Made by a program: the position numbers and the translations under genes. Of a stretch of 62,793 nt of DNA, positions 45,102 through 53,117 are shown piece after piece. The first letter of the stretch is position 1. Every line of letters starts with the position of its first letter. The notes below the pieces were generated by a model. It had not been told where the DNA came from and did not search any database. It worked only from the letters and a program-made list of their open reading frames with translations. The stretch comes from Microbacterium album (GTDB lineage: Bacteria; Actinomycetota; Actinomycetes; Actinomycetales; Microbacteriaceae). Location: assembly GCF_014643695.1 (NCBI RefSeq), contig NZ_BMJY01000015.1:1-62793 (forward strand), in the 5' to 3' direction.

Positions 45102-46105
45102 CCGCCTCATCCCCGCTCGCCGATGCCAGGCCGGCCGACGCCACCGCCCGCGCTCCCTGGCTCCGTCCCGATCGCTGGCATCGCCCGCTCGTCGGCCTCG
45201 CGCTCGCGATGGCCGCGCTCACGATCGTGACGGCCGTGCTCGCCATCGTGGACCCGAGGGAGATCCTCGGACAGAACGCGTGGTTCAAGCCCATGAAGTT
45301 CGCACTCTCGATCGGGCTCTATGCCCTCACGCTCGCGTGGCTGATCGCTCAGGTGCGCCGACGCCGACGTCTCGCGGATGCTCTCGGCACGGTCGCCGTG
45401 GTGGGGCTCGTGATCGAGATCGTCATCATCGCCGGCGCCGCCGCGGTCGGCACGACGAGCCACTTCAACGTCGCGACGCCGCTCAACACCTCGCTGTGGA
45501 CCGTCATGGCGATCTCGATCACGGTCGTCTGGCTCGCGACCCTCGTGCTCGGCGTCGTCGTGGCGCTCAACCCGGGCCCCGACGCGGCGCGGAATCTCGC
45601 GGTGCGGTCGGGGGTCGTCCTGGGCCTGATCGGCATGGCGCTGGCGTTCCTCATGACCGGCCCGCAGCCTCACCAGCTCGACGACTTCCAGGGCATCGCG
45701 GGAGCCCACGCGGTCGGCGTCGCGGACGGCGGCCCCGGCCTGCCTTTCCTCGGCTGGAGCACGGAGGGCGGTGACCTGCGCATCCCCCACTTCGTGGGAC
45801 TGCATGCCCTGCAGGCCATCCCCCTCGGCGCGCTCGCGCTCGAGGCGCTCTCCCGGCGAATCCGCGCGCTCCGCGATCCGCGCGTGCGGCTGCGCCTGGT
45901 GGGCATCGGCGCGGTCGCCTTCGCGGCCTTCCTCGCGATCCTCACGTGGCAGGCCCTGATCGGCGAGCCGATCGTCGCACCGTCCGCTCCTGTCGTCGTG
46001 GCCTCGACGGTGACGGCGGTAGCGAGCCTGGGTGCTGCGGCCGCGGTGCTCGCCCTCGACCGGGTCCCGCGTGCGTCCCGCCGGCGCGAGGACGCTCGGA
46101 TGTAA
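45098..46105 (+). CDS. Integral membrane protein of unknown function
   Basis: 335 residues with about seven to eight hydrophobic segments and an Arg-rich C-terminus. Distinctive stretches are FKPMKFALSIGLYALTLAWL, TSHFNVATPLNTSLWTVMA and DLRIPHFVGLHALQAIPLGAL. Several His residues sit at helix ends. I do not recognise a named family. The ATG overlaps the MerR stop, so it is co-regulated with that gene and may transport or sense the MerR ligand. Its stop codon lies inside the first operator of the next transcription unit. Confidence 0.7.
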   Translation: MTASSPLADARPADATARAPWLRPDRWHRPLVGLALAMAALTIVTAVLAIVDPREILGQNAWFKPMKFALSIGLYALTLAWLIAQVRRRRRLADALGTVAVVGLVIEIVIIAGAAAVGTTSHFNVATPLNTSLWTVMAISITVVWLATLVLGVVVALNPGPDAARNLAVRSGVVLGLIGMALAFLMTGPQPHQLDDFQGIAGAHAVGVADGGPGLPFLGWSTEGGDLRIPHFVGLHALQAIPLGALALEALSRRIRALRDPRVRLRLVGIGAVAFAAFLAILTWQALIGEPIVAPSAPVVVASTVTAVASLGAAAAVLALDRVPRASRRREDARM

Positions 46106-46164
46106 AAGATACTTGACACGCCTCCCGTGCGGGCGCTTTACTTCGGTGTAAAGAAAGTTTGACA
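46101..46164 (+). promoter_or_regulatory. Promoter with two TGTAAA-N6-TTGACA operators
   Basis: -35 TTGACA (46113-46118), 18-base spacer, -10 TTTACT (46137-46142), start point near 46149. An 18-base imperfect palindrome TGTAAA-N6-TTGACA occurs twice: 46101-46118, covering the -35, and 46147-46164, covering the start point. The centres are 46 bases apart. This is a textbook repressor layout, most likely for the XRE protein encoded by the second gene. Confidence 0.75.
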
Positions 46165-46177
46165 CCGGAGGGGTGGC

Positions 46178-46609
46178 ATGGGGTACATCGAGCGCACGAC
46201 CTGGTCCCAGGTGATTGCGAGCGTCGTCTTCACCGCGGCATACGCGCTGGTCGTGCTGCCGCAGCTGGCGCAGCGGCCGGTCCAGGAGATCGGCTGGATC
46301 GTGCCGATGCTGTGGTCGATCGGCGGCGCGATCGTCGCGAGCATCGTGCTGTCGATCGTGTGGGGCATCCTCGCCGGGATGCGCGACCGCGAGGACGCGA
46401 CCGGATCGGATCAGCGCGACCGCGAGATCGGCTGGCTGGGCGACCGTGTCGGCCAGGCCTTCCTGGTGCTGGGCGGGCTCGGCGCGCTGGTCCTCGTGAT
46501 GGTGGACGCGCCGCGGTTCTGGATCGGCAACGCCATCTTCGCCGGGTTCTTCCTCTCGAGCGTCGTCGGCGGCATCGCCCGCATCGTCGTGTACCGGCGG
46601 GGGTTCTGA
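46178..46609 (+). CDS. Small four-helix membrane protein paired with an XRE regulator
   Basis: 143 residues, four predicted membrane helices with a charged loop in the middle (GMRDREDATGSDQRDREIGWL). The C-terminal WIGNAIFAGFFLSSVVGGIARIVVYRRGF is typical of a small family found next to Cro/CI-like regulators. GGAGGGG precedes the ATG. The stop overlaps the XRE start as TGATG. Biochemical role is unknown; the pair may sense membrane state. Confidence 0.75.
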   Translation: MGYIERTTWSQVIASVVFTAAYALVVLPQLAQRPVQEIGWIVPMLWSIGGAIVASIVLSIVWGILAGMRDREDATGSDQRDREIGWLGDRVGQAFLVLGGLGALVLVMVDAPRFWIGNAIFAGFFLSSVVGGIARIVVYRRGF

Positions 46610-46839
46610 TGGGACCCAAGCCCACCCGCGTGACCAACACCATCCGCGAGCTGCGCACCGAGCGCGGAGACCTCACGCAGGCCGAGCTCGCCCGCCGCAT
46701 CGGCGTGACGCGCCAGACCGTCATCGCGATCGAGCAGGGCCGCTATTCGCCCTCGCTGGAGCTCGCGTTCCAGATCGCGCGCGTCTTCGGCGTCGGCGTC
46801 GAAGACGTCTTCCACTATCCCGAGTCCGCGTCCGGCTGA
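46609..46839 (+). CDS. XRE/Cro-CI-family small transcriptional regulator
   Basis: 76 residues, almost entirely a helix-turn-helix: LTQAELARRIGVTRQTVIAIEQGRYSPSLELAFQIARVFGVGVEDVF. It matches the short YozG/Xre-like regulators that act as dimers. Its ATG overlaps the stop of the membrane protein gene by one base, so both are made from one message under the two-operator promoter. Autoregulation is likely. Confidence 0.88.
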   Translation: MGPKPTRVTNTIRELRTERGDLTQAELARRIGVTRQTVIAIEQGRYSPSLELAFQIARVFGVGVEDVFHYPESASG

Positions 46840-46870
46840 TCCGCCGGCGTCCCACCCGAAGGAGCACCCC

Positions 46871-47899
46871 ATGCCCGACCTCAGCCTCGACGGGGACGCC
46901 GCCACGGCCCTTCCCGCCACCATCACCGCCTGGCGCCAGCGCCGCTACGGCGGACCCGAGACGGTCACCCGCGAGCGCATCGACCTGCCGCAGCCTGGCC
47001 GCGGCGAGGTGCTGCTGCGGGTGCGCGCCACCGCCCTCAACGCGGGAGACATCCGCGTCATGCGCGGCACGCCCTACCTCGTGCGCGCCTTCTTCGGCCT
47101 GACGCGACCGCGCGTGCCGGGCCGCGGGATGGACGTCGCGGGAACCGTCGTCGCCCTCGGCGAGGGCGTGGATGCCTGGGCCGTCGGCGACGAGGTGGTG
47201 GGCGAGCTGCCCGGCGGCGGCCTCGCGGAGTACGTCGTCGCGCCCGCGACCGCGCTCGTGGGACGGCCCGAGACCGTGACCGCCGCGGACGCGGCCGCCG
47301 TGCCGGTCGCGGCGGGCACGGCGTGGCAGGCGCTCGAGCTGGCCCGCACCGACCTCGCCGGCCGCCGCGTGCTGGTCGTGGGCGCGTCGGGCGGGGTCGG
47401 CACGTTCGCGGTCCAGCTGGCCGTCGCGCGCGGGGCCGAGGTCTGGGCGCTGTGCGGCGAGCGCAACCGTGGCCTCGTCGCTGGCCTCGGGGCCACGGAG
47501 GTGCACGACTATCGCGGCACGGGCGTCGGGGACCTACCGCCCTCGTCGTGCGATGTGATCGTCGACATCGCGGGCACGGCCCCGCTCCGTTCGCTGCGAC
47601 GCGCGCTGCGCGACCGCGGCACGGCCGTGCTGGTCGCGGGTGACGGCGGGGGCGTGCTCGGGCCCATCCCGCGCATCTTCGCGGCGCTGTTCACGTCGCG
47701 TCCGAGGCGGCGCATCGTGCCGCTGATGGCGCAGGGCCGGCCCGAGATGCTCCGCCGGCTCCTGGAACTCGTCGACGCGGGCACGGTGCGGCCGGTCATC
47801 GAGCGGACCTACCCGCTCGATGACGCGAGGGCGGCGCTCGCGCACGTCGACGCCGGGCGCACCGTCGGCAAGGTCGTCGTCGTGCCGGACCTCGACTGA
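46871..47899 (+). CDS. MDR-family NAD(P)-dependent alcohol dehydrogenase / quinone reductase
   Basis: 342 residues. Medium-chain reductase with GDEVVG, AAAVPVAAGTAWQAL and Rossmann motif VVGASGGVGTFAVQLA. No Zn-binding Cys/His set of classical alcohol dehydrogenases is present, so it belongs to the zinc-free quinone oxidoreductase-like branch. It likely reduces quinones or enals with NADPH. AAGGAGCACC provides the ribosome site. It follows the XRE gene by 31 bases and may be co-transcribed. The stop codon overlaps a terminator-like stem. Confidence 0.85.
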   Translation: MPDLSLDGDAATALPATITAWRQRRYGGPETVTRERIDLPQPGRGEVLLRVRATALNAGDIRVMRGTPYLVRAFFGLTRPRVPGRGMDVAGTVVALGEGVDAWAVGDEVVGELPGGGLAEYVVAPATALVGRPETVTAADAAAVPVAAGTAWQALELARTDLAGRRVLVVGASGGVGTFAVQLAVARGAEVWALCGERNRGLVAGLGATEVHDYRGTGVGDLPPSSCDVIVDIAGTAPLRSLRRALRDRGTAVLVAGDGGGVLGPIPRIFAALFTSRPRRRIVPLMAQGRPEMLRRLLELVDAGTVRPVIERTYPLDDARAALAHVDAGRTVGKVVVVPDLD

Positions 47900-47916
47900 C
47901 GGCGGCCCACGCCGTC
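47898..47916 (+). terminator. Hairpin overlapping the oxidoreductase stop codon
   Basis: GACGGCG-gccca-CGCCGTC, a perfect 7-base stem starting within the TGA stop. No U-tract. Confidence 0.55.
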
Positions 47917-48041
47917 GGGCGGACTCACGGGCCGCGCCGGTCCCCGCGTGCGAGAATCGAACCGGCGTGCCCGTGCCGTCGGCTTCCCACAGCCCCGCCG
48001 GGCCTCTGGACAGCGTCCGCCGCACTTCGCAGAGGAGCCTG

Positions 48042-48932
48042 ATGTCCGACACCGCGTCCCGCCCGACGGAGTCCGCCGCCCGCCCCCAGCGGACCGCGCA
48101 CAAGCGGCGCTACCTGATGTGCCGTCCCGAGCATTTCACCGTCAGCTATTCGATCAACCCCTGGATGGAGCCGTCCCGCCCCACCGACACGGCGCTCGCG
48201 GTGCGCCAGTGGCAGGCCCTCCACGACGCGTACCGGGAGCTCGGTCACGAGGTCGAGCTGATCGACCCGTTGCCCGGATACCCCGACATGGTCTACACCG
48301 CGAACGGCGGGTTCGTGATCGACGGGATCGCGTACGGCCCCAAGTTCCGATACGTCGAGCGGCAGGGCGAGGCGCCCGCCTTCATCGCCTGGTTCCGGGC
48401 GAACGGCTTCGACACCCGCGAGCCGGAGGAGGTGAACGAGGGCGAGGGCGACTTCCTGCTCGCCGGGGATGTGATCCTCGCCGGCACGGGCTTCCGCTCC
48501 ACGGGCGACAGCCACGCGGAGCTCGGCCGGGTCTTCGGCAGGGAGGTCGTGAGCCTCACGCTCGTCGACCCGCGGTTCTACCACCTCGACACCGCCCTGG
48601 CGGTGCTGGATCCGGTCCCGGATGCGGACGGTCGGGTGAACATCGCGTACCTGCCGAGCGCGTTCGACGACGCTTCCCGCGCGGAGCTGGAGCGCCGCTT
48701 CCCCGATGCGATCCGCGCGTCGGAGGAGGACGGCGCGGTGTTCGGCCTGAACGCCGCGAGCGACGGCTTCAACGTGATCGTCTCCCCGCGCGCGGTCGGC
48801 TTCGCGGAGCAGCTTCGCGAGCGCGGCTACAACCCGGTCGCGGTGGACCTGTCCGAGCTGCTGCGGGGCGGGGGCGGCATCAAGTGCTGCACGCTGGAGC
48901 TGCGGGGCGCGGCCGGCGGGAGCGCCGCGTGA
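48042..48932 (+). CDS. ddaH: Dimethylarginine dimethylaminohydrolase (DDAH) family
   Basis: 296 residues. Family features: RYLMCRPEHFTVSYSINPWM, MVYTANGGFVIDG, EGEGDFLLAGDVILAGTGFRS, the catalytic His in RFYHLDTALAVLD and the nucleophilic Cys near the end (C282/C283 in GGGIKCCTLEL). DDAH enzymes hydrolyse methylated arginines or related guanidines to citrulline. AGAGGAG precedes the ATG. It overlaps rocD, so the pair probably forms an arginine-derivative breakdown route ending in glutamate semialdehyde. Actinobacterial members may act on arginine itself; substrate is not proven. Confidence 0.9.
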   Translation: MSDTASRPTESAARPQRTAHKRRYLMCRPEHFTVSYSINPWMEPSRPTDTALAVRQWQALHDAYRELGHEVELIDPLPGYPDMVYTANGGFVIDGIAYGPKFRYVERQGEAPAFIAWFRANGFDTREPEEVNEGEGDFLLAGDVILAGTGFRSTGDSHAELGRVFGREVVSLTLVDPRFYHLDTALAVLDPVPDADGRVNIAYLPSAFDDASRAELERRFPDAIRASEEDGAVFGLNAASDGFNVIVSPRAVGFAEQLRERGYNPVAVDLSELLRGGGGIKCCTLELRGAAGGSAA

Positions 48933-50113
48933 CCGCGGCCGACGAGGCGCACGTCGCGCGCAACTATCACCCGCTGCCCGTGACGGTGTCGGCGGGCGAG
49001 GGTGCCTGGGTGACCGACGCGGACGGGCGGCGCTACCTCGACCTGCTGTCGGCGTACTCATCGCTCAACTTCGGGCACGGGCATCCCGAGCTGGTGGCCG
49101 CGGCCAAGGATCAGCTCGGGCGCCTGACGCTGACCAGCCGCGCGTTCCACAACGACCGGCTCGGCCCCTTTGCCGCCGCGCTGGCAGAGCTGTGCGGCAA
49201 GGACCTCGTCCTGCCGATGAACACCGGCGCCGAGGCGGTCGAGACCGGCATCAAGGTCGCCCGGGCGTGGGGATACCGGGTGAAGGGGATCCCCGCCGGT
49301 CGCGCGAAGATCGTCGTCGCCCACGGCAACTTCCACGGCCGCACGACGACCATCGTGGGCTTCAGCGACGACCCGACGGCGCACGCCGACTTCGGTCCGT
49401 ACGCGCCGGGCTTCGTCGCCGTCCCGTTCGGCGACGCGGACGCGCTCGCCGCCGCGATCGACGACGACACCGCGGCCGTGCTGATCGAGCCGATCCAGGG
49501 CGAGGGCGGCGTGGTGATCCCGCCGGCCGGGTATCTGCGCCGCGTGCGTGAGATCACGGCCGCCCGGAACGTGCTGTTCATCGCCGACGAGATCCAGACC
49601 GGCCTCGGGCGGGTGGGAGCGACCTTCGCGTGTGAGCTCGAGGGCGTCGTGCCGGACGTCTACCTGCTCGGCAAGGCGCTGGGCGGCGGCATCGTGCCCG
49701 TCTCGGCCGTCGTCGCGGACGAGGACGTGCTCGGGGTCATCCGGCCCGGCGAGCACGGCTCGACGTTCGGCGGCAATCCGCTCGCGTCCGCGGTCGGCCT
49801 CAAGGTCGTCGAGCTGCTGCGCACGGGTCGCTTCCAGGAGCGGGCGGCGCAGCTGGGTGCGCACCTGCGCGCGGGCCTGGACCGCCTGGTGGGCGGCGGC
49901 GTCACGGAGGTGCGCTCCGTCGGCCTCTGGGCGGGCGTCGACATCGACCCCGAGGTGGGCACCGGCCGCGAGGTGGCCGAGCGCCTGCTCGCGCGCGGCG
50001 TGCTGGCGAAGGACACGCACGGCCAGACCCTGCGGATCGCGCCGCCCCTGGTGATCCGCGCGACCGAGCTCGACTGGGCCCTCGAGCAGCTCGCGCTGAC
50101 CCTGAAGGCCTGA
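48929..50113 (+). CDS. rocD: Ornithine aminotransferase
   Basis: 394 residues. PLP-dependent class III aminotransferase with NTGAEAVETGIKVAR, NFHGRTTTIVGFS, IEPIQGEGGVVIP, FIADEIQTGLGR and the Schiff-base Lys249 in LLGKALGGGIVPVS. The YSSLNFGHGHPE and GSTFGGNPLA blocks match ornithine-oxo-acid transaminases. It converts ornithine plus 2-oxoglutarate to glutamate-5-semialdehyde, a substrate of the PutA dehydrogenase domain encoded 6 kb away. The GTG start overlaps the ddaH stop as GTGA. Confidence 0.92.
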   Translation: MTAADEAHVARNYHPLPVTVSAGEGAWVTDADGRRYLDLLSAYSSLNFGHGHPELVAAAKDQLGRLTLTSRAFHNDRLGPFAAALAELCGKDLVLPMNTGAEAVETGIKVARAWGYRVKGIPAGRAKIVVAHGNFHGRTTTIVGFSDDPTAHADFGPYAPGFVAVPFGDADALAAAIDDDTAAVLIEPIQGEGGVVIPPAGYLRRVREITAARNVLFIADEIQTGLGRVGATFACELEGVVPDVYLLGKALGGGIVPVSAVVADEDVLGVIRPGEHGSTFGGNPLASAVGLKVVELLRTGRFQERAAQLGAHLRAGLDRLVGGGVTEVRSVGLWAGVDIDPEVGTGREVAERLLARGVLAKDTHGQTLRIAPPLVIRATELDWALEQLALTLKA

Positions 50114-50127
50114 TCGCTGCCGGACCG

Positions 50128-50200
50128 TGTCCCACTTCCTGCCGGAAAGAGCACCCCAATCCGGCACGAAGTGGGACATGACCCGGCACGAAGTGGGACA
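50128..50200. repeat. Three copies of an 18-bp intergenic repeat, one inverted
   Basis: CCGGCACGAAGTGGGACA occurs directly at 50161-50178 and 50183-50200. A reverse-complement copy with one mismatch lies at 50128-50145. The inverted copy and the first direct copy can fold into a stem with a 15-base loop, which could terminate rocD and the convergent hydrolase gene. The tandem direct copies suggest a repetitive extragenic element. Confidence 0.8.
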
Positions 50201-50228
50201 TCGTGCGCGGGAGGGGGACGTCGGGCGG

Positions 50229-51113
50229 TCAGGGGGCCGGGAAGCGGGCGTCGAGCCAGGCCAGGAGGTCGGCGCGCACGGCGGCCTGGCCGACCTCGTT
50301 GAAGATCTCGTGGCGCGCGTCGGGGTAGACCAGGGTCGTGATGTCCTCGAGGCCGCTGCGCTCGCGGTAGGCGCGCGCGAGCCGGTGGACCGAGTGCGGG
50401 CCGCCGACGGGGTCGTCGCGGCCGACCATCAGCAGCACCGGGATGTCGTGCCCCGCGAGAGCGCGCAGACCGCGGCGGGGGAGCCCGAACAGCCGTGCCG
50501 CGTCCACCACGCCGAACAGCTTGCGCAGCGGCACGGTCGTCGTGAGCGGGTCGTCGAGGAACGCCCGGCCCACCGACAGGTCCGACGACAGCCACTCCGT
50601 CCCCATCGCGCCCGGCGTCTTCCACTGCGCGTTGAGGTCGCCCGGGTTCAGCGAACCCGGCCAGCGCAGCGCGGATCCGGACAGGATGAGCGCGTCGTAT
50701 CGCTCGGGATCCCGGTCGAGCAGCATCTGCGCCACGAACGACCCCCACGAGTGGCCGAGCAGGATCAGCGGGCTGGACGGATGCTCCTCGCGGATGATCT
50801 CCCCCAGCCGCCGACACGCCGCCACGGCCGCGCGGTGCCCGCCGACGCCGAGCCGTCCCAGCTTCGCCGCGTCGCCGTGCTGGCGCATGCCGGTGCGCCC
50901 GTGTCCTCGGTGATCGGCCGCGTAGACCGAGAAGCCCGCGGCCGTGAGCCCGTCGATCACCGCGCCGTACCGGCCCGCGTGCTCGCCCACCCCGTGCAGC
51001 AGCTGCACCACGCCGCGAACGGGGCCCGAGGCTCCCGGGGCGTCCCCGCCGCCGCGCGCGGGATGGACGTCATAGACGATCGCGACACCGTGGTCGTCGA
51101 CGAACTCGGGCAT
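50229..51113 (-). CDS. Alpha/beta hydrolase, monoacylglycerol lipase-like
   Basis: 294 residues. Oxyanion region LLHGVGEHAGRYG, YAADHRGHGRTG, the nucleophile elbow GHSWGS, and the C-terminal acid/His in MVGRDDPVGG and YPDARHEIFNE. This is the monoacylglycerol lipase (lysophospholipase) pattern. It is probably cytoplasmic or peripheral; no signal peptide. GAGGAT is six bases before the ATG at 51113. It diverges from the MarR-MFS operon. Confidence 0.88.
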   Translation of the reverse strand: MPEFVDDHGVAIVYDVHPARGGGDAPGASGPVRGVVQLLHGVGEHAGRYGAVIDGLTAAGFSVYAADHRGHGRTGMRQHGDAAKLGRLGVGGHRAAVAACRRLGEIIREEHPSSPLILLGHSWGSFVAQMLLDRDPERYDALILSGSALRWPGSLNPGDLNAQWKTPGAMGTEWLSSDLSVGRAFLDDPLTTTVPLRKLFGVVDAARLFGLPRRGLRALAGHDIPVLLMVGRDDPVGGPHSVHRLARAYRERSGLEDITTLVYPDARHEIFNEVGQAAVRADLLAWLDARFPAP

Positions 51114-51160
51114 GCCCCGATCCTCTCACTCCCCGGGAGCGCGCACAGCGAGGACCAATC

Positions 51161-51188
51161 CTTAGCCTAACTAATGAGCTATGCTAAG
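51161..51188 (+). promoter_or_regulatory. Probable MarR operator and promoter
   Basis: CTTAGC (51161-51166) and GCTAAG (51183-51188) form an inverted repeat around 16 bases. The -10-like TATGCT (51180-51185) lies within it and the proposed ATG is ten bases further on. The AT-rich stretch stands out. Binding by the MarR protein here would repress its own operon. Confidence 0.55.
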
Positions 51189-51195
51189 AAACACG

Positions 51196-51618
51196 ATGCC
51201 AGATCTCTCCTCCGATGCCGCCGAGATCCGCGCCGCCACCTTCCGCCTGTCCCGCCGCCTGCGTCAGCAGCGCGCCGTGACGACGATGTCCGACGGCCAG
51301 TTCTCGGTGCTCATCGCCCTCAAGTTCCGCGGTCCGCACACGCTTACGGCGCTCGCCGAGCGTGAGGACGTCACGGCACCCTCCATGAACCGCACCGTCA
51401 ACTGCCTCGAGGAGCTCGGGTACGTCACGCGCGAGCCGGATGCCGACGACCGGCGCAAGGTCAACATCGCCATCACGGAGGCGGGGCTCGCGGTCGTCGA
51501 GGAGACCGCGCACCGGCGCAACGAGTGGCTCGCGGGTGTGCTGGCCCAGCTCCCCGAGGAGGATCGCGCGACGCTGCGCGCGGCCGCCGCCATCATCCTG
51601 GAGGCGATCGAGCGATGA
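51196..51618 (+). CDS. MarR-family transcriptional regulator
   Basis: 140 residues from ATG 51196. An ATG at 51181 would add five residues but sits within the -10 element. Winged-helix region: TMSDGQFSVLIALKFRGPHTLTALAEREDVTAPSMNRTVNCLEELGYVTREPDADDRRKVNIAITEAG, with the conserved DxRR wing. MarR proteins release DNA on binding phenolics or drugs. It overlaps the MFS gene as ATGA, so it most likely controls that exporter. Confidence 0.88.
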   Translation: MPDLSSDAAEIRAATFRLSRRLRQQRAVTTMSDGQFSVLIALKFRGPHTLTALAEREDVTAPSMNRTVNCLEELGYVTREPDADDRRKVNIAITEAGLAVVEETAHRRNEWLAGVLAQLPEEDRATLRAAAAIILEAIER

Positions 51619-53009
51619 GCACGATGTTCCGCTCCTTCGCGTCGTTCAACTACCGCGTTTGGTTCATCGGCGCGCTCGTGTCGAACGTGGGCGCGTGGAT
51701 GCAGCAGACCGCGCAGAGCTGGGTCGTGCTCACCCAGCTGACCGACAACGACGCGTCCGCGATGGGCGTGACGATGGCGCTGCAGTTCGGGCCGCCGCTG
51801 CTCCTGGTCGGCGTCTCGGGATGGGTCACCGACCGCTTCGATCGGCGCAGGATCCTGATGGTGACGCAGAGCACCCTGCTGCTGTTCTCGACGGCCATCG
51901 GCATCCTGCTGCTGCTCGGTCTCATGACGCTGCCGATGATGTTCGGGTTCGCGCTCGCGACGGGGCTCGTGATGGCGTTCGACAACCCCGCCCGGCAGGC
52001 GTTCGTGTCCGATCTCGTGACGCGCGAGTATGCCTCCAACGCCGTGGCGCTCAACGCCGCGTCCTTCAACGGCGCGCGCATGATCGGGCCTGCCGTCGCA
52101 GGCGTGCTGATCGTCGCGGTCGGCACGGGATGGGTCTTCCTGATCAACGCGGCCACGTACATCGCGATGGTCGTCGCGCTGATGATGATCCGGGCCGGCG
52201 AGCTCGTGCCGCGCCGCGCCATGGACGCCGGCGCGCGGCTCGCGGACGGGTTCCGGTACGTCGCGCGGCGCCCCGATCTGCTGGTCCTCTTCGCGATGGT
52301 GTTCCTGATGGGGGCGCTCGCGATGAACTTCCCGATCTTCGCCTCGACCATGGCGCTGGAGTTCGGGCAGGAGGCCGACGGCTTCGGCCTGCTCAGCTCG
52401 ATCCTCGCGATCGGGTCCCTCGCGGGGGCGCTGCTCGCCGCGCGCCGGGCCCGCGCCCGCATGCGCGTGGCGATCCTCTCCACGGGCCTGTTCGCCGTGG
52501 TCTCGATCGTCTCGGCCGCGATGCCCCTGTATCCGCTGTACGCGCTGTGCCTGGTGTTCGTCGGGTTCGCGGTCGTCACCACCCTCACGACCGCCAACGG
52601 CTACGTCCAGACGACCACGGATCCGTCGGTGCGCGGCCGCGTGCTCGCCCTCTACATGGCGGTGCTCATGGGCGGCACTCCCCTCGGCGCGCCCGTCGTG
52701 GGCTGGGTCGCGGCCGAGTTCGGGCCGCGCGTCGCGATCCTGGTCGGCGCGGCCGGCGGGCTCGTCGCGTGCGGCATCGGAGTGACGTGGGTGATCGCCT
52801 CCGGGCGGTTGCACCGCCGCGCATCCGGAGGCCTGCGCCTCGAGCTCGACGAGACGCGGCCGATCTCGGTCATCACGCGTCCGCAGCCCGTGGTGGCTCC
52901 GGAGGAGTTCAGCAACGAGGGCGCGCAGACGACCCCGATCCGCCTCGAGGCGTCCGACGACGACGAGGACGGCGAGGAGGAGGGGCGCGTGCGCGCCGCC
53001 TCGAGCTGA
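51615..53009 (+). CDS. MFS exporter, EntS/DHA3-like
   Basis: 464 residues with twelve predicted helices. The opening FRSFASFNYRVWFIGALVSNVGAWMQQTAQSWVV is typical of the EntS-like drug/siderophore exporter group, and the loop DRFDRRRIL carries the conserved MFS motif A (GxxxDRxxRR). An acidic C-terminal tail of about 50 residues is cytoplasmic. Translationally coupled to marR. Substrate unknown; MarR control favours a toxic small molecule. Confidence 0.85.
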   Translation: MSTMFRSFASFNYRVWFIGALVSNVGAWMQQTAQSWVVLTQLTDNDASAMGVTMALQFGPPLLLVGVSGWVTDRFDRRRILMVTQSTLLLFSTAIGILLLLGLMTLPMMFGFALATGLVMAFDNPARQAFVSDLVTREYASNAVALNAASFNGARMIGPAVAGVLIVAVGTGWVFLINAATYIAMVVALMMIRAGELVPRRAMDAGARLADGFRYVARRPDLLVLFAMVFLMGALAMNFPIFASTMALEFGQEADGFGLLSSILAIGSLAGALLAARRARARMRVAILSTGLFAVVSIVSAAMPLYPLYALCLVFVGFAVVTTLTTANGYVQTTTDPSVRGRVLALYMAVLMGGTPLGAPVVGWVAAEFGPRVAILVGAAGGLVACGIGVTWVIASGRLHRRASGGLRLELDETRPISVITRPQPVVAPEEFSNEGAQTTPIRLEASDDDEDGEEEGRVRAASS

Positions 53010-53043
53010 GCCGCGCACGGCGCTTTCGCTGATCGGAAACGGG

Positions 53044-53071
53044 CCTGGCGACGCGGCGCGGGCTCGCCAGG
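53044..53071. promoter_or_regulatory. Inverted repeat upstream of the IlvD/Edd-family operon
   Basis: CCTGGCGA and TCGCCAGG form perfect 8-base arms around 12 bases, 47 bases before the ATG at 53118. It could be an operator for the nearby IclR regulator or a structure at the end of the MFS transcript. Confidence 0.45.
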
Positions 53072-53117
53072 ATGGACCCATCCGCCCCTCGATGACGAGG
53101 GCATGGAGAGGACCACC

